Positions 42,951 through 50,600 of a DNA stretch of 64,000 nucleotides are shown piece after piece. The stretch comes from Runella sp. SP2. Lineage in GTDB: Bacteria; Bacteroidota; Bacteroidia; Cytophagales; Spirosomataceae. How positions within the stretch are numbered: position 1 is the first letter of the stretch; each line of letters begins with the position of its first letter. The notes under the pieces were generated by a model. The model was not told where the DNA came from. It saw nothing but the letters and a program-made list of their open reading frames with translations, and made no database searches. A program made the translations under genes and the position numbers. The stretch covers positions 3,162,001 to 3,226,000 of the forward strand of contig NZ_CP031030.1 in the NCBI RefSeq assembly GCF_003711225.1, in the 5' to 3' direction.

Positions 42951-44006
42951 TTAAAATTTCAATACAATCCCGTTGGGTTTTGACCCTACTTTGATGTCTT
43001 TAATTTTTTTGTGTTGTACTAAATCAATGACTGATACAGAGGCTGCTTCTTGATTGGTTACATAGGCTGCTGTACCCTTAAATGCAATCGCATGGGCACC
43101 CGCAGCAGTTACAAGTGCGTTTTCGTGTTCAAACTTTCCATTGGTATTTTGCTTCCACCAATGTATTTTTCCTGCATTTGGGTCAGTTACCCAAAGTTCT
43201 TTTGTCTCAGCGTGGAAAGCCGCATACGCTGGCATAAAACCCAATTCGACGGTTTCGACAACTTTCAACGTTTTTACGTCAATAACCGAAACACTTTGCC
43301 CGTCTTCATTGTCCACGTACATCCGATTGTCGCCTCCCGTCCATGCCCCTACTGGGTTTTTTCCCACGGCAATCGTTGCTGTCACCATTTTGGTAGCAGG
43401 ATGAATCACCGAAATGGTATTGTCCTTGCCGTTGGCCACAAAAGCCATTGAACCATCCGCTGAAAATGTTACTTCGGCGGGTTCTTTGCCTACTTTTATG
43501 GTATTTTTGAGGTTGTAGGTAGTGGCATCATACACCAAAACTTTACCATCATCGTCCATTTGTGAAGTCCAAATTTCTTTACCATCAGGGGTATAAATGG
43601 CGTTGTGATTCATCATCGGAAGTTCAATTAGCTTGATATTTTGACCCTTTGTTGCATCCAAAATAAGCACTTTTGCGGTGCTTGTATGAGCAGCGCCATG
43701 TCCACCAGATAGATTGATACCTGGGTCGGCAATCGCGATTTGGTTTTGAGTAGGATTTAGGTAAATGTGATGAGGGTAGGCCAAAAACATGCCTGAGCCA
43801 TTCGCCTTGTTATCGGTGAGTTGTACTAAGCCTGTTGCTTCGTTGGTATTGAGATTGATGATTGACATCGTACTGCTTTCGCCATTTACTACATAAGCTG
43901 CTGGATAATTGATATTCAGTGTGGGTTGGGCTGAACTCATCTCCATGCAAGCCGACGCGACCCAGCTACTAAAACCAAGTACCAAAATTTGAATGAAACG
44001 TTTCAT
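42951..44006 (-). CDS. YncE-like seven-bladed beta-propeller lipoprotein
   Basis: 351-aa protein with signal peptide and lipobox ASAC (about residues 17-20), then repeated propeller blades with the YVTN pattern: AYVVNGESSTMSIINLNTNE, AFVANGKDNTISVIHPATKM, MYVDNEDGQSVSVIDVKTLK and AYVTNQEAASVSVIDLVQHK. Similar proteins are linked with metal or surface functions but have no known enzymatic role. Second gene of the copper operon (7 bp after the DUF3347 gene). Confidence 0.88.
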   Translation of the reverse strand: MKRFIQILVLGFSSWVASACMEMSSAQPTLNINYPAAYVVNGESSTMSIINLNTNEATGLVQLTDNKANGSGMFLAYPHHIYLNPTQNQIAIADPGINLSGGHGAAHTSTAKVLILDATKGQNIKLIELPMMNHNAIYTPDGKEIWTSQMDDDGKVLVYDATTYNLKNTIKVGKEPAEVTFSADGSMAFVANGKDNTISVIHPATKMVTATIAVGKNPVGAWTGGDNRMYVDNEDGQSVSVIDVKTLKVVETVELGFMPAYAAFHAETKELWVTDPNAGKIHWWKQNTNGKFEHENALVTAAGAHAIAFKGTAAYVTNQEAASVSVIDLVQHKKIKDIKVGSKPNGIVLKF

Positions 44007-44013
44007 TGGATGA

Positions 44014-44544
44014 TTAGTTTAAAGTTTCTGTTACTTTTCCACACGTCAGCATCATTTTTCCATAATAGGGGTTTTTGATGGCTGAATTATTACTCAACCA
44101 GTACGCTTTTTTCATAGGGCAATACTGTTGATACACAGGGCTATCATTGACTTTGAAAGTCTTTAAAACCGTATAAAGATGGTTGGATAAATCATTGAAA
44201 TGGGTACGCTGCTGTTCTGCATCTTGAGTGTTGGCGATAGCTTTCGTTTCAGATTTAATCTTGGATACCAATTGCATGTACAAATCATGTTGTTCTTGAG
44301 TCATTTGTGCCATGTCCACTTTAGCTAAAGTCAGTAAAAAGTCGTTGGCTTTTTGTTGTACAGTTTTACCATCTGTCGCCACCAAAGCGTCTTTCATTCC
44401 ATAATAATCGGTTAACAAGGCGTTGAGCTGAGTTTTTATGTCAGCTTTTGCCTCATTGTAGTTAGCTAAAACGTTCATCCGAGCGTAACTGGTAATGAAT
44501 AGAGAATGAAAAATAAGGAGGATAAAAACGGATGTCTTTTTCAT
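44014..44544 (-). CDS. DUF3347 copper-associated exported protein
   Basis: 176-aa periplasmic protein with a signal peptide (cleavage near YARM, residue 20). The DUF3347 signature is complete: YYGMKDALVATDG near 48-60 and QYCPMKKAYWLSNNSAIKNPYYG...MLTCGKV at the end, giving two conserved Cys, Met and His-poor ligands. The same domain occurs fused to or beside CusB-type copper adaptors. First gene of the operon; a TAnnTTTG promoter element lies 88 bp upstream. Confidence 0.88.
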   Translation of the reverse strand: MKKTSVFILLIFHSLFITSYARMNVLANYNEAKADIKTQLNALLTDYYGMKDALVATDGKTVQQKANDFLLTLAKVDMAQMTQEQHDLYMQLVSKIKSETKAIANTQDAEQQRTHFNDLSNHLYTVLKTFKVNDSPVYQQYCPMKKAYWLSNNSAIKNPYYGKMMLTCGKVTETLN

Positions 44545-44631
44545 TTTTTTATTTGTTTAGTTTGGAATCAATAGGAAAGTTTTAAGCAGGTTATTTATTG
44601 CTGAAGGCGGAAATTGTCTTTCTGGGTAAGA

Positions 44632-44639
44632 CAAAGGTA
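44632..44639 (-). promoter_or_regulatory. -7 promoter element of the copper operon
   Basis: On the minus strand TACCTTTG exactly fits TAnnTTTG, 88 bp before the DUF3347 ATG and within the gap after the AraC-type gene. No perfect -33 box is seen at 19 nt, which would suit a promoter that needs an activator. Confidence 0.55.
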
Positions 44640-44700
44640 CAGGGCTCTGTGTAAGCAGTTGCTACACAATTTTCGCAACGTTTTACATCATTTTAGCGTC

Positions 44701-45261
44701 TCAAACCTGATCTAACGGCAGGCGGTTTTTGGCTGCCAATTGTTTAAATTGACTTGGTGTCACCCCCGTAATCTTTTTAAATTGATTAGACAAATGCGCT
44801 ACGCTGCTGTAGTGAAGTTCGTCGGCGATTTGGCTAAGACTTAGTTCATCATATGCTAAGAGTTCTTTGGCACGTTCAATTTTCTGACGAATGGTGTATT
44901 GCTCAATCGTCATACCTTCGAGCGAAGAAAAGAGCGTACTCAAGCCATTATAGTCACGGTTGAGTTGTTCGGCTAAATAGTCAGAATAATTCACCTTCAA
45001 TCCCAATGACGAAGAACGAATCAACGCTAAAACAAGCGTTTTGATTTTTTCAACCGTACGAACTCGTTTATCTTCCAGCAATTCAAAACCGTATTCTTGA
45101 AGTCGAGCAGTCACTTCCGCTATCTGAGTAGCAGTAACAGGCGCTGCCACCTCCACTTCCCCGAGTTGAATCTGTTGAACTTGAAAATGAGCGTTAGAAA
45201 ATACTTGGCCAACCACCAATTTACAGCGGTCGCATACCATGTTTTTGACGTAAAATACCAT
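44701..45261 (-). CDS. AraC-family regulator with N-terminal CxxC metal-binding segment
   Basis: 186-aa regulator. The first ~65 residues look like a small HMA-type domain (FYVKNMVCDRCKLVVGQVF, Cys10 and Cys13, then QEYGFELLEDK). The C-terminal ~100 residues are a full AraC HTH pair (ERAKELLAYDELSLSQIADE, SSVAHLSNQFKKITGVTPSQF). This architecture is consistent with direct Cu(I) sensing and activation of the adjacent copper operon 156 bp downstream; sensing is inference. It lies 65 bp downstream of the HYC_CC_PP-like gene on the same strand. Confidence 0.88.
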   Translation of the reverse strand: MVFYVKNMVCDRCKLVVGQVFSNAHFQVQQIQLGEVEVAAPVTATQIAEVTARLQEYGFELLEDKRVRTVEKIKTLVLALIRSSSLGLKVNYSDYLAEQLNRDYNGLSTLFSSLEGMTIEQYTIRQKIERAKELLAYDELSLSQIADELHYSSVAHLSNQFKKITGVTPSQFKQLAAKNRLPLDQV

Positions 45262-45326
45262 TATTGTTTGATTTAAAATTCCCCAAAAAGTGTGCTACAT
45301 TGAGAAAATCTCATGCACAGGAAATT

Positions 45327-45773
45327 CTAAATCAAAAAAGACTGCACAAACGAAAGCAGGTTTCGCCCGTGAAAAAAAGAAGTGAAAGAATAAACAGAAG
45401 AAGAACCCGCCGAAGTGGGCAAGAAAAACTCAAATACAACTTTGAAGACCGCTACAAACGTCTCGACAGCCCAGTCAGCCGTTGTTTTTAATAACTTAGC
45501 TACCCATTGTGTCACCGACGACGCTACCTCTACGTTTTCGTAGCGCTGTTGGTCTTCGCAGCAAGTTCTTTTTTTGATAGTAGTTTGTCCAGCAGGGGTT
45601 GCTGATTCTTTTGTAGTAGCGCAACTGCCACATTTTTCCTTGTTAAGGGCAGCCAAATGCAGCGATTTTCCTCTCAGAATACAATGATGTTCGACTACGC
45701 CAAAGCCAGTACTTGCCGTCAGAACGACAAGTGCCATAAAAAAGGCAAGAAAACGGCGGAACATCAATTTCAT
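45327..45773 (-). CDS. HYC_CC_PP-like small exported/membrane protein
   Basis: 148-aa protein. An N-terminal hydrophobic segment (about residues 6-26) is followed by EHHC, CGSC, TCCED and a PT near the C-terminal FLP, the layout of the Bacteroidota family named for its HYC, CC and PP motifs (here HHC). Members are often found by copper/TonB receptor genes; the Cys/His content fits metal binding. Family assignment is from memory and the PP motif is imperfect. It precedes the AraC-type regulator. Confidence 0.7.
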   Translation of the reverse strand: MKLMFRRFLAFFMALVVLTASTGFGVVEHHCILRGKSLHLAALNKEKCGSCATTKESATPAGQTTIKKRTCCEDQQRYENVEVASSVTQWVAKLLKTTADWAVETFVAVFKVVFEFFLPTSAGSSSVYSFTSFFHGRNLLSFVQSFLI

Positions 45774-45846
45774 AAAAGCAAATAGAAATACAGTTAGAAG
45801 CGAAACACTTCTTTAGGCTAAAAAGTTCGGTGTTATGGACAAAATA

Positions 45847-45876
45847 AAAGGTGACGAAATAATTTCCGTCACCTTT
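45847..45876 (-). terminator. Terminator of the rpmI-rplT operon
   Basis: Arms AAAGGTGACG and CGTCACCTTT with a 10-nt loop; on the minus strand followed by TTATTTT. It lies 37 bp past the rplT stop. Confidence 0.85.
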
Positions 45877-45913
45877 CATAAAAAAACAGGGCACTTGGCT
45901 CCGTTTTTCCCAA

Positions 45914-46258
45914 TTATTTTACTTTTTCTACTACCGCCTTGAACGCCTCTGGGTGGTTCATTGCAAGGTCAGCAAGTACTTTACGGTTCAGCTCAACACC
46001 TGCCGCGTGAACTTTACCCATCAATGCAGAATAAGACAATCCTTCTTGACGAGCCGCAGCGTTGATACGCTGAATCCACAAGGCACGGAAATTTCTTTTC
46101 TTTTGTTTACGACCGACATAAGCGTAGTTAAGACCGCGCTCAACGGCGTTTTTGGCTACTGTCCATACGTTTTTACGACGACCGTAGTAACCTTTGGCTA
46201 ATTTTAATACTTTCTTGCGACGAGCCCGCGACGCAACATGGTTTACCGAACGTGGCAT
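45914..46258 (-). CDS. rplT: 50S ribosomal protein L20
   Basis: 114-aa L20: starts [20 protein letters not shown], with [20 protein letters not shown], and AALWI-type middle ([20 protein letters not shown]). Binds 23S rRNA early in 50S assembly. Separated from rpmI by 169 bp, an unusually wide gap for this pair, containing A+T-rich filler with near-repeats of AACTAACAACAGATA and a small GTGCTT/AAGCAC hairpin; a regulatory leader is possible. Confidence 0.98.
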   Translation of the reverse strand: MPRSVNHVASRARRKKVLKLAKGYYGRRKNVWTVAKNAVERGLNYAYVGRKQKKRNFRALWIQRINAAARQEGLSYSALMGKVHAAGVELNRKVLADLAMNHPEAFKAVVEKVK

Positions 46259-46427
46259 AATTTTGTTAGTTTTTTGACGGTTGGTGGCTTACTCAGAAGC
46301 ACTTTTTGAACCAACAATCGGGTGAAACAATGAACCTGTGCTTGAAGCACTGTTATTAGCTATCTGTTGTTAGTTATCTGTGATAAAATCTTGGATAATG
46401 GTTAACAATTAACTGATAACGTTTTAA

Positions 46428-46622
46428 CTAGAACTTGAGCATCAAACGGATGCGATCCATATTTGTGTCATCAACAACCGTGAACCCAACAAGGCCACGC
46501 TTACGTTTTGTTGATTTCTTAGTCAAAATATGGCTGTGGAAAGCGTGTTTACGCTTAACTTTACCAGTGCCAGTCATTTTAAAACGCTTCTTGGCACCTG
46601 AATTGGTTTTAACTTTTGGCAT
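46428..46622 (-). CDS. rpmI: 50S ribosomal protein L35
   Basis: 64-aa L35 with [20 protein letters not shown] and [20 protein letters not shown], full length. In most bacteria infC lies immediately upstream; here the upstream gene is a DUF6702-like exported protein, so infC is elsewhere. A good Bacteroidota promoter lies just upstream (46669-46699). Confidence 0.98.
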   Translation of the reverse strand: MPKVKTNSGAKKRFKMTGTGKVKRKHAFHSHILTKKSTKRKRGLVGFTVVDDTNMDRIRLMLKF

Positions 46623-46668
46623 GATACCGACCTTTTAAAGTATTTGAAAAAGTAAAAAATTTGGGGTG

Positions 46669-46699
46669 CAAAGGTACGAACCTTTGTCGAATATTACAA
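46669..46699 (-). promoter_or_regulatory. Promoter of rpmI-rplT
   Basis: On the minus strand TTG, 20-nt spacer, then TACCTTTG, close to the TTTG-N19-TAnnTTTG consensus, 47 bp before the rpmI ATG. The -7 box is part of a perfect inverted repeat CAAAGGT-ACGA-ACCTTTG (46669-46686). Confidence 0.6.
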
Positions 46700-47239
46700 T
46701 CCAAGGGGCAGAACTTTATCCTCATTTTTAAAGATATACGACTTCTTCTGGCCTTGGTAGTTGAAGTTAACGAGATTCACTTGGTCGTCAAAGAAATCAA
46801 GCATGATGCTATTTTGCAATGAAAAACCTGTAATAGCCTCCGAACAAGGGATTTCTACATAGATCCAAGTAGCGTCGGCCTCTTGTTCTTTTCCAATGTA
46901 CGAATACGGCTTTTTTTGCTTGGCAGTAGTGACTAGCGCAAAATGTTTTCGGACATATTTTTCGACGTACGGGTCATTTTTATCTTCATTGACTACTGTA
47001 AATTTTTGTCCTCCGTTGTCTTTAGAAAGCACTTTTTCCAAGTCGTCCGTAAACACCCGAATACTCACCTCAAACGACTTTTCTTTTGCATTATAGTCCA
47101 TTCGAGTAATGCTGGTATGGAAATCGTGCTTTGAAAAACTGAAAGCACTCAGGCACAAGAGGAGAATTACATAAAGACGCAAAGGTGCAAAAACGAAAGC
47201 GTTCTTTGCACCTTTGCGTGAGTTAGTTACTAAACTCAT
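46694..47239 (-). CDS. DUF6702-like exported protein
   Basis: 181-aa protein, beta-rich after the signal: HTSITRMDYNAKEKSFEVSI, VFTDDLEKVLS and a C-terminal QVNLVNFNYQGQKKSYIF segment match what I remember of DUF6702. The start is uncertain: ATG 47239 gives an n-region (NSRKGAKNAFVFAPLRL) that is wholly encoded by a 43-bp inverted repeat, followed by the hydrophobic core YVILLLCLSAFSF. It overlaps the rseP stop codon by 0-3 bp, consistent with an rseP operon. Function unknown. Confidence 0.7.
   Translation of the reverse strand: MSLVTNSRKGAKNAFVFAPLRLYVILLLCLSAFSFSKHDFHTSITRMDYNAKEKSFEVSIRVFTDDLEKVLSKDNGGQKFTVVNEDKNDPYVEKYVRKHFALVTTAKQKKPYSYIGKEQEADATWIYVEIPCSEAITGFSLQNSIMLDFFDDQVNLVNFNYQGQKKSYIFKNEDKVLPLGL
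47177..47219. repeat. 43-bp inverted repeat inside a signal-peptide coding region
   Basis: Perfect 15-bp arms ACGCAAAGGTGCAAA (47177-47191) and TTTGCACCTTTGCGT (47205-47219) with a 13-nt loop. It belongs to the cgcaaaggtgcaaag type of dispersed palindrome. It codes for the basic start of the DUF6702-like protein. Confidence 0.8.
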
Positions 47240-47240
47240 A

Positions 47241-48548
47241 CTAACGGAAGAGTTTAAAAATATCGTTTCCAAAGGCGAACACCATCAATCCAAGTAGAAT
47301 CACCATTCCCACTTTTTGGGCGGCTTCCAAAAACTTATCTGACGGCTTGTGACCCGTTACCATTTCATAAATCAACAAAACAGAGTGTCCACCATCAAGG
47401 GCTGGAATCGGCAGGATGTTCATAAATGCCAATACCATTGATAACAAGCCCGTGAGGAACCAAAAACGGCTCCAATCCCAAATTCCACCAAACATTTGAG
47501 CAATACCGATTGGCCCACTCAACGCTTTAGAAGCTGACACCTCACCACGGAATATTTTACCAAACCCGCGAATATTGTCAGTCACTACGCTGAAGGCTTT
47601 TTGAGTACCAATCGCAATTGATTCACCAAAAGAGTAATCAATATGCGTGGTTGTGAGACCTAATTCTGGATAAAAACCTATTTTACCGTCTTCGGGTACA
47701 TCTACGTTCAGTGTTACGATTTTTCCTTTACGGTCGATTTCCAACACTGCTTTTTTATTTTTCAGATTGGAAAGTGCATCTCTGATTTCGTGGTAAAACT
47801 GAATTGGCTGGTTATTTACCTTTACAATTTTATCCCCTGCCAATAATCCCGATTTAGACGCAGGCATTCCAGGTGTCACTTCTCTAATCGAAAAAGGATA
47901 AATGGGGTCAATAAACTCACCTGCATTTTTCTTATCCGAAATCTTCTCGATGAAATTATTTGGTACATAAATATCCACTTTTTCACCGTTACGCTCTACC
48001 GTATAATAGCTGTTTGACTCCAAAAATACTTTACGAACTTCGGCAAAGTCATCAAATGGTTTACCGTTGATTGCCACAATTTTATCGCCCGTGCGAAGTC
48101 CAATTTCTTGACCAAGTTTGTGAGCCACAATTCCGTATTTCACATCTTTTGTAGCGATGTAGTCGTATCCTTCCGAATACGTAATGGCCACAAAAATGAT
48201 AATACCTGTAATGACGTTCACAATAATTCCGCCCAACATCACAATCAAACGCTGCCAAGCAGGTTTGGCACGAAATTCCCACGGTTCAGGTTCTGCCGTT
48301 AAGTTTTTGGTATCCAACGACTCATCCACCATTCCCGAAATTTTCACAAAACCGCCTAGTGGCACGGCTCCAAAACCATATTCTGTTTCACCACGTTGAA
48401 TCGACCATATTTTGGGAGGAAACCCAATGAAATACTTTTCTACTCGCATTCCGAACATCTTGGCTGTGATAAGATGCCCCCATTCGTGTAATCCTACTAA
48501 AATCGACAGTCCCAGAATCAACTGTCCCACCATTACTAAAATTTCCAT
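47241..48548 (-). CDS. rseP: RseP-type site-2 intramembrane zinc protease
   Basis: 435-aa M50 protease that cleaves anti-sigma factors or signal-peptide remnants in the membrane. Zinc motif HEWGH (residues 21-25) in the first helix, GFVKISGM, two PDZ domains (GDKIVAINGKPFDDFAE and GDKIVKVNNQPIQFYHEI) and the C-terminal NILPIPALDGGH motif with the third zinc ligand. Downstream of dxr as in many bacteria, but with a Uma2 gene between them. Confidence 0.95.
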   Translation of the reverse strand: MEILVMVGQLILGLSILVGLHEWGHLITAKMFGMRVEKYFIGFPPKIWSIQRGETEYGFGAVPLGGFVKISGMVDESLDTKNLTAEPEPWEFRAKPAWQRLIVMLGGIIVNVITGIIIFVAITYSEGYDYIATKDVKYGIVAHKLGQEIGLRTGDKIVAINGKPFDDFAEVRKVFLESNSYYTVERNGEKVDIYVPNNFIEKISDKKNAGEFIDPIYPFSIREVTPGMPASKSGLLAGDKIVKVNNQPIQFYHEIRDALSNLKNKKAVLEIDRKGKIVTLNVDVPEDGKIGFYPELGLTTTHIDYSFGESIAIGTQKAFSVVTDNIRGFGKIFRGEVSASKALSGPIGIAQMFGGIWDWSRFWFLTGLLSMVLAFMNILPIPALDGGHSVLLIYEMVTGHKPSDKFLEAAQKVGMVILLGLMVFAFGNDIFKLFR

Positions 48549-48588
48549 TCTTTGAGTTTATGTGTGCTTACACACGTTTAGTTAGTCA

Positions 48589-49179
48589 TTAATCAATATC
48601 TTCAAAAACCGTTGTTAGGTCAATTTCTAATCCTTTTAAGACCTCTCCCCCGCTGATAACACCAAACGGCTGTTTTTCAGGATTGGTATTTTGAGGACTA
48701 AAAATCATGTATGTTTTTTCGTTGGGATCAATCAACCAACCCAATTCGCAACCGTTGGCTACCCATTCTTTCATTTTGTCAACATGCTCCGACCAAGTGT
48801 CTGATTCTGAAATTACTTCTACCACAAAATCAGGGCATATAGGGGCAAATTTTTTCCGTAAAGCCGAAGGAACTTGCTCCCATCGCTCGCGATGTATCCA
48901 AGCTACATCAGGCGACTTGATGGATTTATCAGGCAGGGTAAAACCTGTTGATGAAGGAAATACAAAACCTTGGTTAGTACCTCTATTCCAAAGTTTTACT
49001 TCAACAAAAATTTCGCCATCGTTGTGGCCTCCAACACTTCCAGTAGGTGATATAAAAATGATTCTTCCGTATTTGTCCCGCTCAAAGTGCATTCCATTGC
49101 GACGATTTGCCTCGCAAAAAGCAAAGAACTCATCGTCGTTCATGGTATCCATGGAAGGTATGTTCAGTACTTGGGACAT
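48589..49179 (-). CDS. Uma2-family putative endonuclease (PD-(D/E)XK)
   Basis: 196-aa Uma2 (DUF820) protein: MHFERDKYGRIIFISPTG, SPDVAWIHRERWE and PDFVVEVISESD...HVDKMKEWVANGCELGWLIDP give the PD-(D/E)XK-like Asp/Glu/Lys core. ATG 49179 is preferred to a TTG 9 bp upstream. These genes are numerous and mobile in some Bacteroidota and cyanobacteria, and biological role is not settled. Its position between dxr and rseP suggests insertion into an older pair. Confidence 0.88.
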   Translation of the reverse strand: MSQVLNIPSMDTMNDDEFFAFCEANRRNGMHFERDKYGRIIFISPTGSVGGHNDGEIFVEVKLWNRGTNQGFVFPSSTGFTLPDKSIKSPDVAWIHRERWEQVPSALRKKFAPICPDFVVEVISESDTWSEHVDKMKEWVANGCELGWLIDPNEKTYMIFSPQNTNPEKQPFGVISGGEVLKGLEIDLTTVFEDID

Positions 49180-49245
49180 TGGATTCAATTTGAAAATTGA
49201 TTAATTCATTCATTTGAAAATCAAAGAAGCGAGCAATGCCCGTTT

Positions 49246-50427
49246 TCAAATTTTCAAATTTTCAAATTTACTCATTAAACTTTCAGCTACACGGCGTGTT
49301 TCGGTGTCGGTTTCGATATAATCGTCGAGGGTTGGTTGTTGAATAAACGCTACGGTGTTCATACAAGTTTCGATAAGGTCCGACATTTGCAGAAAACCTA
49401 CTTTATCTTGTAAAAACGCCGCTACCGCCACTTCATTGGCTGCATTCACAATGCAGGCCATGTTTCCGCCCCGTTCGAGTGCATCGAAAGCGAATTGCAA
49501 ATTACGAAAAGTTTTTAAGTCGGGTTGCTCAAATGTGAGAGATGGATACTGAGCAAAGTTGAAGCGAGGGAAATCGGCCTTTAAGCGGTGTGGATAGGTC
49601 AGCGCAAACTGAATCGGGAGGCGCATATCAGGTAATCCCATCTGGGCTTTGATACTTCCATCTTCAAATTGTACCATCGAGTGAATAATGCTTTGGGGAT
49701 GCACCACTACTTCAATTTGCGATGCTTCTAGTCCAAACAACCATTTTGCTTCAATGACTTCCAAGCCTTTGTTCATCAACGAAGCTGAATCTATGGTAAT
49801 CTTAGCCCCCATGCTCCAGTTGGGATGTTTTAGGGCTTGGGCTTTGGTCACCTGCAAAAGTTCATCGCGGGTTTTTCCCCGAAAAGGTCCACCCGAAGCA
49901 GTCAGCAATATTTTTTCGATGGGGTTATGAAATTCTCCCACGATACACTGAAATATGGCCGAATGTTCGGAGTCAACAGGGTAAATATTCACCCCTTTTT
50001 CGCGTGCTAAAGCCGTCACCAATTCTCCCGCCACCACCAAAGTTTCTTTATTGGCCAAGGCGATTTGCTTACCTGCTTCAATGGCTTTTACGGTTGGAAT
50101 CAGCCCCGAATAGCCTACCATTGAGGTCAATACAGTATCAATGGAGTCCATTTGTACCACGTCTGCAATGGCCTTTGCCCCTGCATAGACCTGAATCCCG
50201 AGGGGGTCGAGGGCGTCAAATACTTTGTCGTACAACGACTCATTGGCTATGACCACCACATTGGGACGAAACGCTGCGGCTTGCTCAATCAGCAGTTCAG
50301 CGTTGTTTTGAGCGGTAAGGATTTCGACCGTAAACGACTCTGGATGAGCCGCTACTACGTCGAGTGCTTGGGTTCCAATCGAACCCGTAGAGCCAAGAAT
50401 GGCTATGTGTTTTTGGGGAAACTTCAT
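49246..50427 (-). CDS. dxr: 1-deoxy-D-xylulose 5-phosphate reductoisomerase
   Basis: 393-aa enzyme that converts DXP to 2-C-methyl-D-erythritol 4-phosphate with NADPH, the first committed MEP-pathway step to isoprenoids. NADPH-binding GSTGSIGTQALDVV (about 12-25), ALANKETLVVAG, metal-binding PVDSEHSAIFQC, LTASGGPFRG and KITIDSASLMNKGLEVIEA are all present. The final codons and stop (SKFENLKI) lie in a short tandem repeat of the 8-mer AATTTGAA. Confidence 0.97.
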   Translation of the reverse strand: MKFPQKHIAILGSTGSIGTQALDVVAAHPESFTVEILTAQNNAELLIEQAAAFRPNVVVIANESLYDKVFDALDPLGIQVYAGAKAIADVVQMDSIDTVLTSMVGYSGLIPTVKAIEAGKQIALANKETLVVAGELVTALAREKGVNIYPVDSEHSAIFQCIVGEFHNPIEKILLTASGGPFRGKTRDELLQVTKAQALKHPNWSMGAKITIDSASLMNKGLEVIEAKWLFGLEASQIEVVVHPQSIIHSMVQFEDGSIKAQMGLPDMRLPIQFALTYPHRLKADFPRFNFAQYPSLTFEQPDLKTFRNLQFAFDALERGGNMACIVNAANEVAVAAFLQDKVGFLQMSDLIETCMNTVAFIQQPTLDDYIETDTETRRVAESLMSKFENLKI

Positions 50428-50600
50428 GCAATGGACAACTATTCACGGGCAAAATTACACATTCTTTTGGCTTTTAGGGCAAGAGACGAATATCGAATTT
50501 ATTTACTGCCTTTATCCTATGAGTAGAATCGAAACGACAAATTGTTTAATACAGAAATACCAGTGATTCAACCTGTTATCCTACCACGTCCTTTACCTAC

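Noticed and set aside
45264-45491. Plus-strand 75-aa basic frame
   Set aside because: Antisense to the HYC_CC_PP-like gene and the gap beside it; composition follows the opposite strand.
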